Shown: positions 40,035-49,840, counted from the stretch's first letter. The stretch is DNA of 64,000 nucleotides from Actinomadura latina NBRC 106108 (GCF_001552195.1 NZ_BCQS01000008.1:1-64000), one strand, 5' to 3'. Numbers and translations: made by a program. The notes: generated by a model from the sequence alone, not told the origin.

Positions 40035-41615
40035 ATGGCAGAGAGCAGAGAGCCCCAGGAGCCCGCCCCACAGGCCGCCGCAGAGGGCAGCTGTTGCGGC
40101 GTGAGCGCGTGCTGCACCGACGGCGAGCAGTCCGTGAACCCGGAGCAGACCGTCGTGCAGGCCAAGACCGACGCCGGCTGCGGATGCCTCGCCGACGATG
40201 CTCCGCAGCATCCCGTCGTGGTCATCGGGGCCGGGCCGGTCGGGCTGGCGGCCGCCGCGCACCTCGCCGAGCGCGGGATGGACTTCCTCGTCCTGGAGGC
40301 CGGCGACACCGTCGGCGCGGCGATCTCCGAATGGGGACATGTCCGGCTGTTCTCGCCTTGGCGGTACGACACCGACGCCGCCGCCCGCCGCCTGCTCGAA
40401 CCCACCGGCTGGACGGCTCCGCCCGCCGACGTCCTGCCCACGGGCGCCGAACTCGTCCGCGACTACCTCGTCCCGCTCGCCCGGACGCCCCAGCTCGCCG
40501 GACGCGTCCGCACGTCCACCCGCGTGCTCGCCGTGACCCGCGACGGCGTGGACACGACCCGCACCATCGGCCGCGACGAGCACCCGCTGCTCGTCCGCGT
40601 CCAGGAGCCGGACGGGACGATCACCGACCTGCGGGCCCGCGCCGTCATCGACTCCTCCGGGACGTGGGGCGACACCAACCCGCTCGGCCACTCCGGGCTG
40701 CCCGCCCCCGGCGAGGACCAGGCCGCCGCCCACCTGGCCGGGCCGCTGCCGGACGTCCTCGGCCGCGACCGCGAGCGTTTCGCCGGCAGGCACGCACTCG
40801 TCGTCGGCATGGGGCACTCCGCCGCCAACACGCTGCTCGCCCTGGCCGAACTCGCGACCGAGGACCCCGGCACCCGCATCACCTGGGCCGTGCGCGGCGC
40901 CTCGGTCGCCCGCCTCTACGGCGGCGGCGACGCGGATGGCCTGCCCGCGCGCGGCGCGCTCGGCTCCCGGCTGAAGCAGGCCGTCGAGGCGGGTGCCGTC
41001 GACCTGGTGCGCAGCTTCAGCATCGGCCGTCTCACCGTCACCGGCGACGTCGTCCAGGTGCACGGCACGACCCCGGACGGGGACAGGACGCTCACGGTCG
41101 ACACGGTCGTGGGCGCCACCGGATTCCGGCCCGACCTGGCGATGCTGCGCGAAGTCCGGCTCGATCTCGACCCGGCCACCGAGGCGCCGGCGAAGCTGGC
41201 CCCGCTGATCGACCCCAACTTCCACTCCTGCGGGACCGTCCCGCCGCACGGCGAACGCGACCTCGCCCACCCCGAGACCGGGTTCTATCTCGCCGGCGCC
41301 AAGAGCTACGGCCGCGCACCCACGTTCCTGATGGCCACCGGCTACGAGCAGGTCCGCTCGATCGTCGCCGCGCTGGCCGGGGACCGCGAGGCCGCCGACA
41401 CCGTCCAGCTCGACCTGCCCGAGACCGGTGTCTGCTCGACCGATCCGGTCGGCGAGGACGGCGCCGAGGCGGGCGGCTGCTGCGGCGGCGGAGCGGCGCC
41501 GGAGCCGGAGTCGGAGCCGGTGTCCATCGGGTTCGGTGCGCCGGCGGCCGGCGTCGGCTTCGCCACCGGACACGTGCACGGCCACTCCGGCGACGCCGAA
41601 CACGCCGGCGTTTGA
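40035..41615 (+). CDS. Cys-rich flavin monooxygenase-like protein of an arsenic operon
   Basis: A 526-residue FAD/NAD(P)H oxidoreductase. The FAD motif is VVVIGAGPVGLAAAAHLAERG at about 61-81, the NADPH motif is LVVGMGHSAANTLLALAE at about 256-273, and the end of the fold is GFYLAGAKSYGRAPTFLMATGYEQ. Appended tails carry thiol clusters: C20-C21, C26-C27 and C49/C51 before the core, and a CC pair with Gly-rich, His-containing sequence (HVHGHSGD) after it. It resembles ArsO-type flavoproteins linked to ArsR. AGGAGGA lies 8 bp before ATG. It is first in an operon with the MFS gene. The reaction is unproven. Confidence 0.82.
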   Translation: MAESREPQEPAPQAAAEGSCCGVSACCTDGEQSVNPEQTVVQAKTDAGCGCLADDAPQHPVVVIGAGPVGLAAAAHLAERGMDFLVLEAGDTVGAAISEWGHVRLFSPWRYDTDAAARRLLEPTGWTAPPADVLPTGAELVRDYLVPLARTPQLAGRVRTSTRVLAVTRDGVDTTRTIGRDEHPLLVRVQEPDGTITDLRARAVIDSSGTWGDTNPLGHSGLPAPGEDQAAAHLAGPLPDVLGRDRERFAGRHALVVGMGHSAANTLLALAELATEDPGTRITWAVRGASVARLYGGGDADGLPARGALGSRLKQAVEAGAVDLVRSFSIGRLTVTGDVVQVHGTTPDGDRTLTVDTVVGATGFRPDLAMLREVRLDLDPATEAPAKLAPLIDPNFHSCGTVPPHGERDLAHPETGFYLAGAKSYGRAPTFLMATGYEQVRSIVAALAGDREAADTVQLDLPETGVCSTDPVGEDGAEAGGCCGGGAAPEPESEPVSIGFGAPAAGVGFATGHVHGHSGDAEHAGV

Positions 41616-42868
41616 TGGGTCGTGACATGCCCGCCCCGGTCCCCGCGGCGCGTTCCGCCGCCCGGACCGGGGCGGCGCGCATGTCACCGGTCCCGCTGCT
41701 CGCGCTCTGCGTCACCGAGATCACCAGCTGGGGGGTGCTCTACTACGCCTTCCCGGTGCTGGCGCCCGCCATCGCCGCCGACACCGGCTGGTCGATCGCG
41801 ACCGCCACCGCCGCCTTCTCGGCCGCCCTGGTGGTGGCCGCGATCGGCGGCATTCCCGCCGGGCGCGTCCTGGACCGGCACGGTCCCCGCGTCCTCATGA
41901 CCACCGGCTCGGCGGTCGCGGCCTTCGCGCTGGTCCTGATCGCGGTGGCCCCGAACCTCCTCTGCTTCATCGCCGCCTGGCTGCTGGCCGGGGTCGCGAT
42001 GACCGCCGTCCTCTACCAGCCCGCCTTCGCCGCCCTCACCCGCTACTACGCGCCCCGCCACGTCCGGGCGCTGACCACCCTCACCCTCGTCGCCGGGCTG
42101 GCCAGCACCGTCTTCGCGCCCCTCACCGACGCGTTGACGCACTACCTGAGCTGGCGGGGCGTCTACCTCGTGCTCGCGGTGGTCCTCGCCGCCGTGACCA
42201 TTCCGCTGCACGGTTTCGCGCTGCGCCGTCCCTGGCCACCCGCCCACGGCCGGACGCGAGGCGGCGGCGACCCGCACCGGGTGAACCGGATCGTCCGAAG
42301 CCGGCCGTTCCTCCTGCTCGCTCTGGCCTTCACGCTGTCGGCCTTCGCGATGTTCGCGGTCATGACCAACCTCATTCCGCTGCTGACCTCGCGCGGCGCC
42401 GACACCACCACCGCCGCGTGGGCACTGGGCCTCGGCGGAATCGGCCAGGTCGCCGGACGCCTCGGCTACGGCGCCCTCGCCCGCAGCACCACCGTCCGCG
42501 TCCGGACGGTCTGGATTTTCTCCCTCGTCGCGGCCACCACCGCGGGCCTGGCCGTCCTGCCCGGACCGGTCGCGCTGCTCACCGCCATCGCGGTCCTCGC
42601 CGGCGCCCCGCGCGGCATCGCCACCCTCCTGCAGGCCACCGCCGTCACCGACCGGTGGGGCACCGCCGCCTACGGCTCCCTGTCCGGCATCCTCGCCGCG
42701 CCCGTCACGACGGCCACCGCCCTGGCGCCGTGGGCGGGGGCCGCGCTGGCCACCAGCCTCGGCGGCTACCCGAAGCTCTTCCTCCTCCTGACCGGCTGCG
42801 CCGTCCTCGCCGCAGCTCTCGCCCCCGGCACCACTCCCAAGAATCCGTTCTGGCTCGGCCGTCCCTAG
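41615..42868 (+). CDS. MFS transporter of the arsenic-type operon
   Basis: A 417-residue, 12-helix major-facilitator protein. The loop 2-3 signature is IPAGRVLDRHGPRVLMT; family landmarks are VTEITSWGVLYYAFPVLAPAI in helix 1 and GQVAGRLGYGALARST between helices 8 and 9. ATG 41615 overlaps the flavoprotein stop (TGATG), so the two are translationally coupled. Its place behind an ArsR-type operator suggests export of an arsenical product of the flavoprotein; this is inference. Its stop overlaps the stop of the convergent SRPBCC gene in a shared CTAG. Confidence 0.85.
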   Translation: MGRDMPAPVPAARSAARTGAARMSPVPLLALCVTEITSWGVLYYAFPVLAPAIAADTGWSIATATAAFSAALVVAAIGGIPAGRVLDRHGPRVLMTTGSAVAAFALVLIAVAPNLLCFIAAWLLAGVAMTAVLYQPAFAALTRYYAPRHVRALTTLTLVAGLASTVFAPLTDALTHYLSWRGVYLVLAVVLAAVTIPLHGFALRRPWPPAHGRTRGGGDPHRVNRIVRSRPFLLLALAFTLSAFAMFAVMTNLIPLLTSRGADTTTAAWALGLGGIGQVAGRLGYGALARSTTVRVRTVWIFSLVAATTAGLAVLPGPVALLTAIAVLAGAPRGIATLLQATAVTDRWGTAAYGSLSGILAAPVTTATALAPWAGAALATSLGGYPKLFLLLTGCAVLAAALAPGTTPKNPFWLGRP

Positions 42869-43566
42869 GGCGCCGGAGCGGCGGCCGGTGACGGCGTGGC
42901 CTCCGGGACGGGGTGGGCTGTGCGGTGGCGGAGGTTGGTGAACTGCCGGATTTGCATGATGAAGTGCGCGGGCTCGCCGAACAGCCGTCCCGCGGCGCGG
43001 TCCAGGAAGGCCGGCTTGCCGCGCCCGCGCGTGCGGACGATCAGGCGCGTCCGGCCGTCCTCCAGCGGGCGCAGGTGGAAGGCCCAGATGCCGTCGGAGT
43101 ACGCCTTGGGCATCGGGCCGCGCGGGTCGAACGGCTTGCCGGAAGGGATCTCCAGGTCGGCGCGCAGCACGAGCGTCCGCGCCGGGTCGAGCATCGCCAC
43201 GACGAAGAAGGACCCGCCGCCGGGCGTCGTGCGCAGCCGGTCGCCGACCCCTACGTCCTGCCATTCGGGGACGATGCGGTCCGCGCTCGAATGGCCCAGG
43301 TTGTCGAGCAGATCCCAGCTGTACCAGCCGCCCCGCTCATGCCCCATCTGCACCAGCCATTGCCAGACCTCCTCCGGCGGTGCGGGAAGGGTCGTCGCCA
43401 TCGTCGACTGCGCGGTGGCGAACTCGATCAGCTCGTCGCCCGGGTACGCGGCGGCGGCCTCCTCCGGTGTCGCGCCCCAGCGCAGCATGCGGGGGCGGAT
43501 CAGCGCGTACGTCCCGGCGGCCAGCATCGGCAGCGCGGCCCGGCGCAGCAGGCGTGTGGTCTTCAT
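42865..43566 (-). CDS. Membrane-anchored SRPBCC-family protein
   Basis: A 233-residue protein with one N-terminal hydrophobic segment (LLRRAALPMLAAGTYALI, residues 5-22), then an SRPBCC (START-like) ligand-binding fold: ATTLPAPPEEVWQWLVQMGHERGGWYSW, VGDRLRTTPGGGSFFVVAML and IWAFHLRPLEDGRTRLIVRTRG. The end is Pro/Ala-rich. Ligand unknown. I start at ATG 43566 (MKTTRLL). It converges on the MFS gene, with stop codons overlapping by 3 bp. Confidence 0.8.
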   Translation of the reverse strand: MKTTRLLRRAALPMLAAGTYALIRPRMLRWGATPEEAAAAYPGDELIEFATAQSTMATTLPAPPEEVWQWLVQMGHERGGWYSWDLLDNLGHSSADRIVPEWQDVGVGDRLRTTPGGGSFFVVAMLDPARTLVLRADLEIPSGKPFDPRGPMPKAYSDGIWAFHLRPLEDGRTRLIVRTRGRGKPAFLDRAAGRLFGEPAHFIMQIRQFTNLRHRTAHPVPEATPSPAAAPAP

Positions 43567-43647
43567 GGCTCCTCCCATGTTCTGCGGCTGCCTCCAGCGT
43601 CGGAAGGACGGCCGCCGCAGACCAGGGGCGAAGGTCCGTACCTTTGC

Positions 43648-45543
43648 TCACGGGACGCGGCGGATGGCCAGCACGGTGTCGTTGGGGAGCGAGCGAACGG
43701 TGAAGTGGGCGGAGGTGAACTGGGCGGGACGGAAGTGGATGTTGTTCCATGTCCACGCGGTCGCGTCTGCGCGAAGGATGAACAGGTCTATGGGGCCGAA
43801 TCGGGTGTGGGCGGCGGCTCGGGCGAAGGCATCGGGGTCGGGGACGGCGGCCAGGGCGGCCAGGGCGGCGCGGCGGTCGTCCCAGTGGGTGGTGCTGGAC
43901 GCGGCGGTGCGGTCGGCGGCGATGTAGCCGGGCCAGGGCAGGTAGGCGAAGAGCCGTTCGTCGTAGGAGAGGGTGCGAGGTGCGGCGTCCCGTCCTAGGA
44001 CGTCGGTCACGGCCTTCTGGATCGGGCCGACCGGGAACCAGCGGGTGGTGGGCCGGGCCGGTGCGTAGCGGGGGAGCGTGCCGTCGGGGCGTGGCTCGGT
44101 GTGGGCGAGGACGGCGTAGCGGCGGGTGCCGGTAGCGGTGGCGGGGTCGGTGGTGGGGGGCGTCCACTCGTGCCAGTAGGTGAACCCGCACCAGCCGATC
44201 AGCACGGTGACGGCGGTGGCGGTGAGGCCGTTCGGGATGGTGTCGCGGGTGGCGAGCCGGCGGACCAGGCCGGGCGCGGCGTGGGCGACGGTGAGGACGC
44301 CGGCGATGGCGAGCAGCACCGTGACCATGCGGGCGGTGTGGTAGAAGAGGCCGGTGTGGCCGTTGACGAGGTAGCGGGCGGTGGCGAGGGCGCGGTACAG
44401 GTAGGCGCCGGCGACCAGGCAGAGCAGCGGTGTGGCCCACCAGGCGGCGCGGCGGTACCAGAGGAGGCCGGCCAGCCCGATGGCCTGCAGCAGGCCGAGC
44501 GGGGTCGCGTCCAGGAACGGGAACAGGCCGCTGGTGATGGCGGGTGCGGGGAACTCGTCGGAGACCATCTGGCCGCCGTCGCGCAGCAGCGTCCAGCCGT
44601 AGGGCACCAGGTACCAGGCAGCGGTGACGGCCGCCACCACGGCCACCTTCGCCAGGTGTGCCAGGTAGCGGCGGCGGTCGCCGGCCGCCCGCCAGGTCAG
44701 CCAGGCCAGCGCGAGGATGCCCGCGGCGCCCCACAGCACGAACCCCAGGTAGGTGGCGATGACGAGGCCGCCGAGGACCCCGGCCGGCAGCCAGTGCAGC
44801 CGGCCGCGCGGCGGGCGGCCGAACGTCGCCGGGACCCACGGGATGAACACCGCCAGCGCGACGACCTCGTGCGCCTTGCGCGGGTCGGCGAAGGAGACCA
44901 GCGCGGCGGCGGCGATGGCGAGCGCGGCGGGTGCGGGCACCAGCCGCGTCCACAGCAGGAACGTCAGCAGCACGGCACCGGAGATCGTGAGGGTCTGCGC
45001 GTCACCGAGCACCTGCCAGGCATGGACGTCCAGTAGTGCCGAGGCGCGGCCGACCACCCAGGGGAACAGCGGCGGGTACTCGGTGGGGACTCCGGCGACG
45101 ATGCCGTCGGAGGGGAAGGCGGTGTCGCTGTAGCGGGTGGCCATCGCGCTCATCCGGCCCTCGTCCCCGAGCAGTCCCGCGAACCCGAAAGGCGTGCCGT
45201 GCAGGGAGTTGCGCAGGGCGAGCGCCACCCACGCGGCCAGGAGTCCGGCGGCCACGCCGGCCAGCGCGTCGGTGCGGGACGGGCTGCGCCATCGGCGGGG
45301 GCGGGCCGCCGCGACCGCCAGTCCGGCGGCCAGCAGCAGGCCGCCGACGCCGATCGGGAGCACCGCGCCCTGCGGGCTGAACGGGCTCCGGCCGGCCGGC
45401 GCGGGCAGCAGCATCGCCACCGGGGTCGCGATCAGCCAGGTCAGCAGGGCCGGGACGGCGGGACGCCGCGCCATCCGCAGGCAGCCGGCCGTCCGCCGTC
45501 CGCCGGCCGCCGGATCGTCGGGTCGCGTCATGCCGGACGGCAT
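43648..45543 (-). CDS. GT-C membrane glycosyltransferase, AftA-like
   Basis: A 631-residue protein with 11-13 membrane helices in the first two thirds and a soluble C-terminal third. The first extracellular loop has GLLGDEGRMSAMATRYSDTA and later GVPTEYPPLFPWVVGRASAL, which corresponds to the acidic catalytic loop of arabinofuranosyltransferase AftA-type GT-C enzymes. These use polyprenyl-phosphate sugars outside the membrane to start arabinan on cell-wall galactan. The start codon is 1 nt after the stop of the upstream polymer synthase gene, so the two act together. The exact sugar is uncertain. Confidence 0.65.
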   Translation of the reverse strand: MPSGMTRPDDPAAGGRRTAGCLRMARRPAVPALLTWLIATPVAMLLPAPAGRSPFSPQGAVLPIGVGGLLLAAGLAVAAARPRRWRSPSRTDALAGVAAGLLAAWVALALRNSLHGTPFGFAGLLGDEGRMSAMATRYSDTAFPSDGIVAGVPTEYPPLFPWVVGRASALLDVHAWQVLGDAQTLTISGAVLLTFLLWTRLVPAPAALAIAAAALVSFADPRKAHEVVALAVFIPWVPATFGRPPRGRLHWLPAGVLGGLVIATYLGFVLWGAAGILALAWLTWRAAGDRRRYLAHLAKVAVVAAVTAAWYLVPYGWTLLRDGGQMVSDEFPAPAITSGLFPFLDATPLGLLQAIGLAGLLWYRRAAWWATPLLCLVAGAYLYRALATARYLVNGHTGLFYHTARMVTVLLAIAGVLTVAHAAPGLVRRLATRDTIPNGLTATAVTVLIGWCGFTYWHEWTPPTTDPATATGTRRYAVLAHTEPRPDGTLPRYAPARPTTRWFPVGPIQKAVTDVLGRDAAPRTLSYDERLFAYLPWPGYIAADRTAASSTTHWDDRRAALAALAAVPDPDAFARAAAHTRFGPIDLFILRADATAWTWNNIHFRPAQFTSAHFTVRSLPNDTVLAIRRVP

Positions 45544-45544
45544 G

Positions 45545-48500
45545 TCAGCGGGACCGCAGGATGCGGTCGACGACCCGGCTCGCGGCCTTGCCGTCGTCCA
45601 GTTCGCAGAAGCGCCCGGTGAATCTGTCGTAGGGGGCGGCGTAGGCGCGTCCGACGTCGTCGATCGAGCGGAGCGCCTCGATCACCTCGTCGGACGACCC
45701 CAGCAGCGGGCCGGGCGCCTCATGCTCGAAGTCGAAGTAGAAGCCGCGCAGCTCGTCCCGGTAGTGCTCCAGGTCGTAGGTGAAGAACAGCATGGGACGG
45801 CCGGTGTTCGCATAGTCGAACATGAGGGACGAGTAGTCGGTCATGAGGACGTCGGAGACCAGGAACAGTTCGGCGATGTCGGGATAGGCCGACACGTCCC
45901 GGACGAACCCGCCTCCGACCTCCGGGACGGTGTCCACCACGTTCGGGTGCCGCCGGACCAGCAGCACATGGTCGTCACCGAGCTCGGCCGCCGCCCGCTC
46001 CAGGTCCAGGCGCATGTCCAGGCGGTACTTGCCGGGGCCGTAGTAGCTGTCGTCCCGCCAGGTCGGCGCGTACAGGACGGCGCGCTTGCCCGGCGGCAGA
46101 CCGAGCCGCTCGCGCACCCGTTCGGCCAGCAGGTGCCGGTCGGGGGAGGCGAGCACGTCGTTGCGTGGATATCCGGTCTCGATGAGCTCGCCCTCATAGC
46201 GGAACGCCCGGCGCAGGATCGGCGTGCTGAAGGCGTTGGGCGAGACCAGATAACTCCAGCTCGGCGTCTCCTTGGCCACCTTCTCCAGGTAGCGGGCGTT
46301 GGCGAACTGCACGTCCTCGATGTCGAACCCGATGCGCTTGAGCGGGGTGCCGTGCCACGTCTGGACGACCACCTGGCCGGGGCGGCGCACGAACCACTCG
46401 GGCAGGTGCGCGTTCGTGACGATGTACTGGCTGCGCGCCATCGCCTCGTACCACTCGGCCCCCCACAACCGCACCGGACGCGCCGTCTCCGGCAACTCCA
46501 CCTGCGCGTCCCGGACCACCCACAGGTGCTCCACGTCGGCGTCCCGCCGGACGAGCTCCTCGTGGACGGCGCGCGGGCTGTCGGAGAACTGCTTGCCCGA
46601 GTAGCTGTCGTACAGCACCGCCGGACGCAGCGGGCGCAGGCGGCGCGGCGCGCGGTAGTGCCGGACGCGGGTCCGCGCCTGGCGGTAGGCGCCGCGCTCG
46701 TCCGCCCGCAGGTCGGAATGGACCTCCACCACCGGCGCGTCGTACCCCTGCTCCCGGAAGACGTAGCGGCGGCCGTGCATCGCCGTCTCGACGGGCAGCC
46801 GGTCCAGCGCCGCGTGGTCCAGGGGGACTGCGAGACTAGGCCCGGCCGGTTCCGCCGCGCTCGCCGGCCGCCGGACGCGGATGTCCCATCTGCCGGACGC
46901 CAGCGGCAGCACGCCGCCGAGCGAGCGCAGGCGGCTCAGCGGGAGTTCGGCGCGGAACCGGCCGCCGTCCGCGCCGGACATCGGGAACGCGTGCTCCTCG
47001 TTGCGCTCATGGCTGCGCAGCACCAGTTCCGCCGGATCCGGTGAGCCGGACGGCCGGTCGCCGGTCAGCACGAGCGTTCCGTCCCCAGTCCAGGCCGCTT
47101 CCGTGAGCAGGGGCCGGGGAGTGCGGGCCTTCAGGCCCGCGTAGCCGTGGCGGGAGCGGTAGACGACGAACTCCTTCCCGGCGTAGGTGTAGAGGCCCTC
47201 GGCGATGTCGTGGTCGAGGACGATCCGGACCAGCTCGTCGGCGGCGGATGTGTCGGCGGCGGAGGCGTCGGCCGCCGGCTCGTCCACGGCCGCGGGCTCA
47301 TCGGCCGGCGCGGGATCGCCGGCCGCGCCCGGGGCCTCGGCGGCGGCGAAATCATCCGGCATCGCGAGGCCGTCCGCCGCCGGACGGTCCGCGGCAGCGG
47401 CGGCATCGGGAGCCTCCGCGCCGTTCGCCTCGGCGGGCAGGCCCGCCGCCGCAGGGCGGTCCGGCGTTGGGCGGACGTTCGCCGCCGCTTTGGCGATCAC
47501 CGCCGCTGCCGGATCGTTCGCCGTCGCGCGGGCGTCGTCGTCCTCGGGGTGGTTCGGCAGGCTCAGGTCGAGCCGCCAGCCGGTCTCGTCGTCGGACGCG
47601 GCGCCGGGGAGACGATCGGACCCCCCATCGTGGACGGGCACATCGTGGACGGGCATGTCATCGATCAGCTCGCGAAGCGGAATCCGCACACGGAAGCCGC
47701 CGTCACCGCCGTCGGACGCGACCGGGTAGCGGTTCAGCACCGTCCCGGCGCGCCTCCGCACCGCGATCGCGGCGCCGTCCGGCACACCGCCGAGGATCGT
47801 TCCACGGATCTCCATGGCGTCCCCGGCCGTCCGATGGCCGGTGACGCGGGCCCGCACGGTCTCGACCCGGAGCCGCAGCGTGCCGCCGCGCGTGATCAGC
47901 GGGATCACGCGCACGTCCTCGGCGACATAGTGCCAGGCGGCGTGCGCGCCGCTGCCGGACGCCGGCGCCGCCAGCGCGCCCCGCCGCAGCACTCCCCGGT
48001 CGTACACGCCGGCGGCGACCAGCCAGGTCCCGTCGGCGTACCGGCCGCCGCGCCGCAACCGCCTCGGGTCGATCGTGGCGGAGAACCCGGACCACACGTG
48101 GCTGCGATGCGGGTCGCGGGAGACGTCGTCGGCGTCCGGGCAGCGCCGCGTCCACGCCGGGATCACCCTGGTCGCGCCGCTGTCCGTCTCCCGGACGCCG
48201 ACGACCTTGACGGACGACCAGGGGAAGCGCGTCCCGATGTTGGCGATGAAGGCGTGCCCGGTGATGTGCAGCCCGCCGTCCCGCCACTCCGCCTCGTGCA
48301 GTTGGGCGCGGGCCGCGAGTTCCTCACCGAGCCGGAACACCTGGCGCGGAATCCGCAGGCGGCGGTCACCCCAGAACGGGTACCGCGCGTAATGGCGCCA
48401 CAGCCGCCGGGTGACCGGGACGCGCAGTCCCCGCCGTTCGTAGTCCAGCACCTCCAGCAACTCCGGCATCAATCCGCGGCCGACCAGGTGCCATTTCAGG

Positions 48501-49432
48501 CGCATCATCGCCGGTAGATCGTTCATCGCCCTGCGGTCGGCCTGCTCGAGAAAGCCGTGCGCCAGCCGCACGAACCTGGCGCGGAACTCGTCGTCGGCCT
48601 CGCCGAGCACATTCAGGAAGATGCGCAGGTCGCTGCGCAGTGCCACCTCGTCGTATTCACGCTTGCACGCGCGCACCTCCGGCTCCGGCCGCGAACCCAG
48701 GAAGCGGCTGACCGTTTCCACGGCCGCGAAACGGTCGGTGACCGCTCCGATCTCGGTTCGCCGCTGGGTGATCGACAGTGCGCCGCCGATGCGCTGCCGC
48801 CAGTAGTAGACGGGCTCGCTGATGACATCGACCGCCGAGGCGAGGAAGTGCGCCGGCAGGGTCACCGGGATGTCCTCGTACAGCACGCCCTCGGGGAAAC
48901 GGAACGCCTGCTCGTCCCAGAACCGGCGGCGGAACACCTTGTTCGGCACCAGCCGGTCGTACATCAGCAGGTGGTCGCGGGTGACGTGCGTCCGCAGCCG
49001 CGTCGCCCCCATCGGACGGCGGTGCATCGGCGACTGGACGAGGCCCTCCTCGGTCAGCAGCTGAACGTTGCCCGAGGCGATGTCCGAGCCCGTCCGCTCC
49101 AGCGTTCCCACCAGAAGCTCCAGCGCGTGGCCCGGCAGCACGTCGTCGCTGTCGACGAACGTCAGGAAGCGTCCGCGCACGTTCGCCGCCCCTACGTTGC
49201 GGGCGTGCCCGAGCCCGCCGTTGGGCCGGCTGATCACCCGGAACCGGTGGTCCGTGCGGGCGAAGTCCTGGGCGATCTTCCCGCTGGCGTCGGTCGATCC
49301 GTCGTCGACCAGGACGACGTCCAATTCGCGGATTGACTGCCGGGCGATCGATTCCAAGCATTCGCCAAGATACGGTTCGACGTTGTAAATGGGCACTACA
49401 ACGCCTACACGCGGTTCCGGCTCGGATGTCAT
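45545..49432 (-). CDS. Bifunctional GT2 and CDP-glycerol-type glycopolymer synthase
   Basis: A 1295-residue protein. Residues 5-240 are a GT-A glycosyltransferase (VGVVVPIYNVEPYLGECLES, VDDGSTDASG, FVDSDDVLPGHA). Residues 240-600 are helical plus beta segments, and about 600-735 are a low-complexity Ala/Asp/Pro linker. The last 370 residues are a CDP-glycerol glycerophosphotransferase (TagF/TarF-like) domain: YDSYSGKQFSDSPRAVHEEL, VVQTWHGTPLKRIG, VLLVRRHPNV and LMTDYSSLMFDYA. It should build a teichoic-acid-like or glycosylated polyol-phosphate wall polymer. ATG 49432. It is first in a two-gene unit with the GT-C enzyme. Confidence 0.87.
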   Translation of the reverse strand: MTSEPEPRVGVVVPIYNVEPYLGECLESIARQSIRELDVVLVDDGSTDASGKIAQDFARTDHRFRVISRPNGGLGHARNVGAANVRGRFLTFVDSDDVLPGHALELLVGTLERTGSDIASGNVQLLTEEGLVQSPMHRRPMGATRLRTHVTRDHLLMYDRLVPNKVFRRRFWDEQAFRFPEGVLYEDIPVTLPAHFLASAVDVISEPVYYWRQRIGGALSITQRRTEIGAVTDRFAAVETVSRFLGSRPEPEVRACKREYDEVALRSDLRIFLNVLGEADDEFRARFVRLAHGFLEQADRRAMNDLPAMMRLKWHLVGRGLMPELLEVLDYERRGLRVPVTRRLWRHYARYPFWGDRRLRIPRQVFRLGEELAARAQLHEAEWRDGGLHITGHAFIANIGTRFPWSSVKVVGVRETDSGATRVIPAWTRRCPDADDVSRDPHRSHVWSGFSATIDPRRLRRGGRYADGTWLVAAGVYDRGVLRRGALAAPASGSGAHAAWHYVAEDVRVIPLITRGGTLRLRVETVRARVTGHRTAGDAMEIRGTILGGVPDGAAIAVRRRAGTVLNRYPVASDGGDGGFRVRIPLRELIDDMPVHDVPVHDGGSDRLPGAASDDETGWRLDLSLPNHPEDDDARATANDPAAAVIAKAAANVRPTPDRPAAAGLPAEANGAEAPDAAAAADRPAADGLAMPDDFAAAEAPGAAGDPAPADEPAAVDEPAADASAADTSAADELVRIVLDHDIAEGLYTYAGKEFVVYRSRHGYAGLKARTPRPLLTEAAWTGDGTLVLTGDRPSGSPDPAELVLRSHERNEEHAFPMSGADGGRFRAELPLSRLRSLGGVLPLASGRWDIRVRRPASAAEPAGPSLAVPLDHAALDRLPVETAMHGRRYVFREQGYDAPVVEVHSDLRADERGAYRQARTRVRHYRAPRRLRPLRPAVLYDSYSGKQFSDSPRAVHEELVRRDADVEHLWVVRDAQVELPETARPVRLWGAEWYEAMARSQYIVTNAHLPEWFVRRPGQVVVQTWHGTPLKRIGFDIEDVQFANARYLEKVAKETPSWSYLVSPNAFSTPILRRAFRYEGELIETGYPRNDVLASPDRHLLAERVRERLGLPPGKRAVLYAPTWRDDSYYGPGKYRLDMRLDLERAAAELGDDHVLLVRRHPNVVDTVPEVGGGFVRDVSAYPDIAELFLVSDVLMTDYSSLMFDYANTGRPMLFFTYDLEHYRDELRGFYFDFEHEAPGPLLGSSDEVIEALRSIDDVGRAYAAPYDRFTGRFCELDDGKAASRVVDRILRSR

Positions 49433-49840
49433 GAACCATGCCTCCCGTACCCCGTCGCGGTTTACCGTCCCCCGTGTAAGACGCTTACTCGGGCCCTGTC
49501 GATCACACGAGCCGGGTCTCGATGAGCTGATCCGGGGCCGCATCCCGACTCCAACACCTCCGTGGCCAACCCACGTTAAGCCTGTGCCCGGTCAAATTCT
49601 GACGTGGATGATCCCCGCATTCGTTCACGTTCCGAATCGCATCTCTAACGCCACTTATCGCCTCCAAACCCGCCCGTAGCCGATCGCACGGCAAACGCCG
49701 CGAATCCACGGGCATACCCGGCACGCCATGTCGAAGACCTGCCCGATGCCGCGCTTCCGATGCCCCGTCCGGGGCCTTCGTTCGGGGCCCGTCTTCGGGG
49801 CCGCGCGCCACAGTGCCCACGCCGACCGGGGCGTTGGGCC

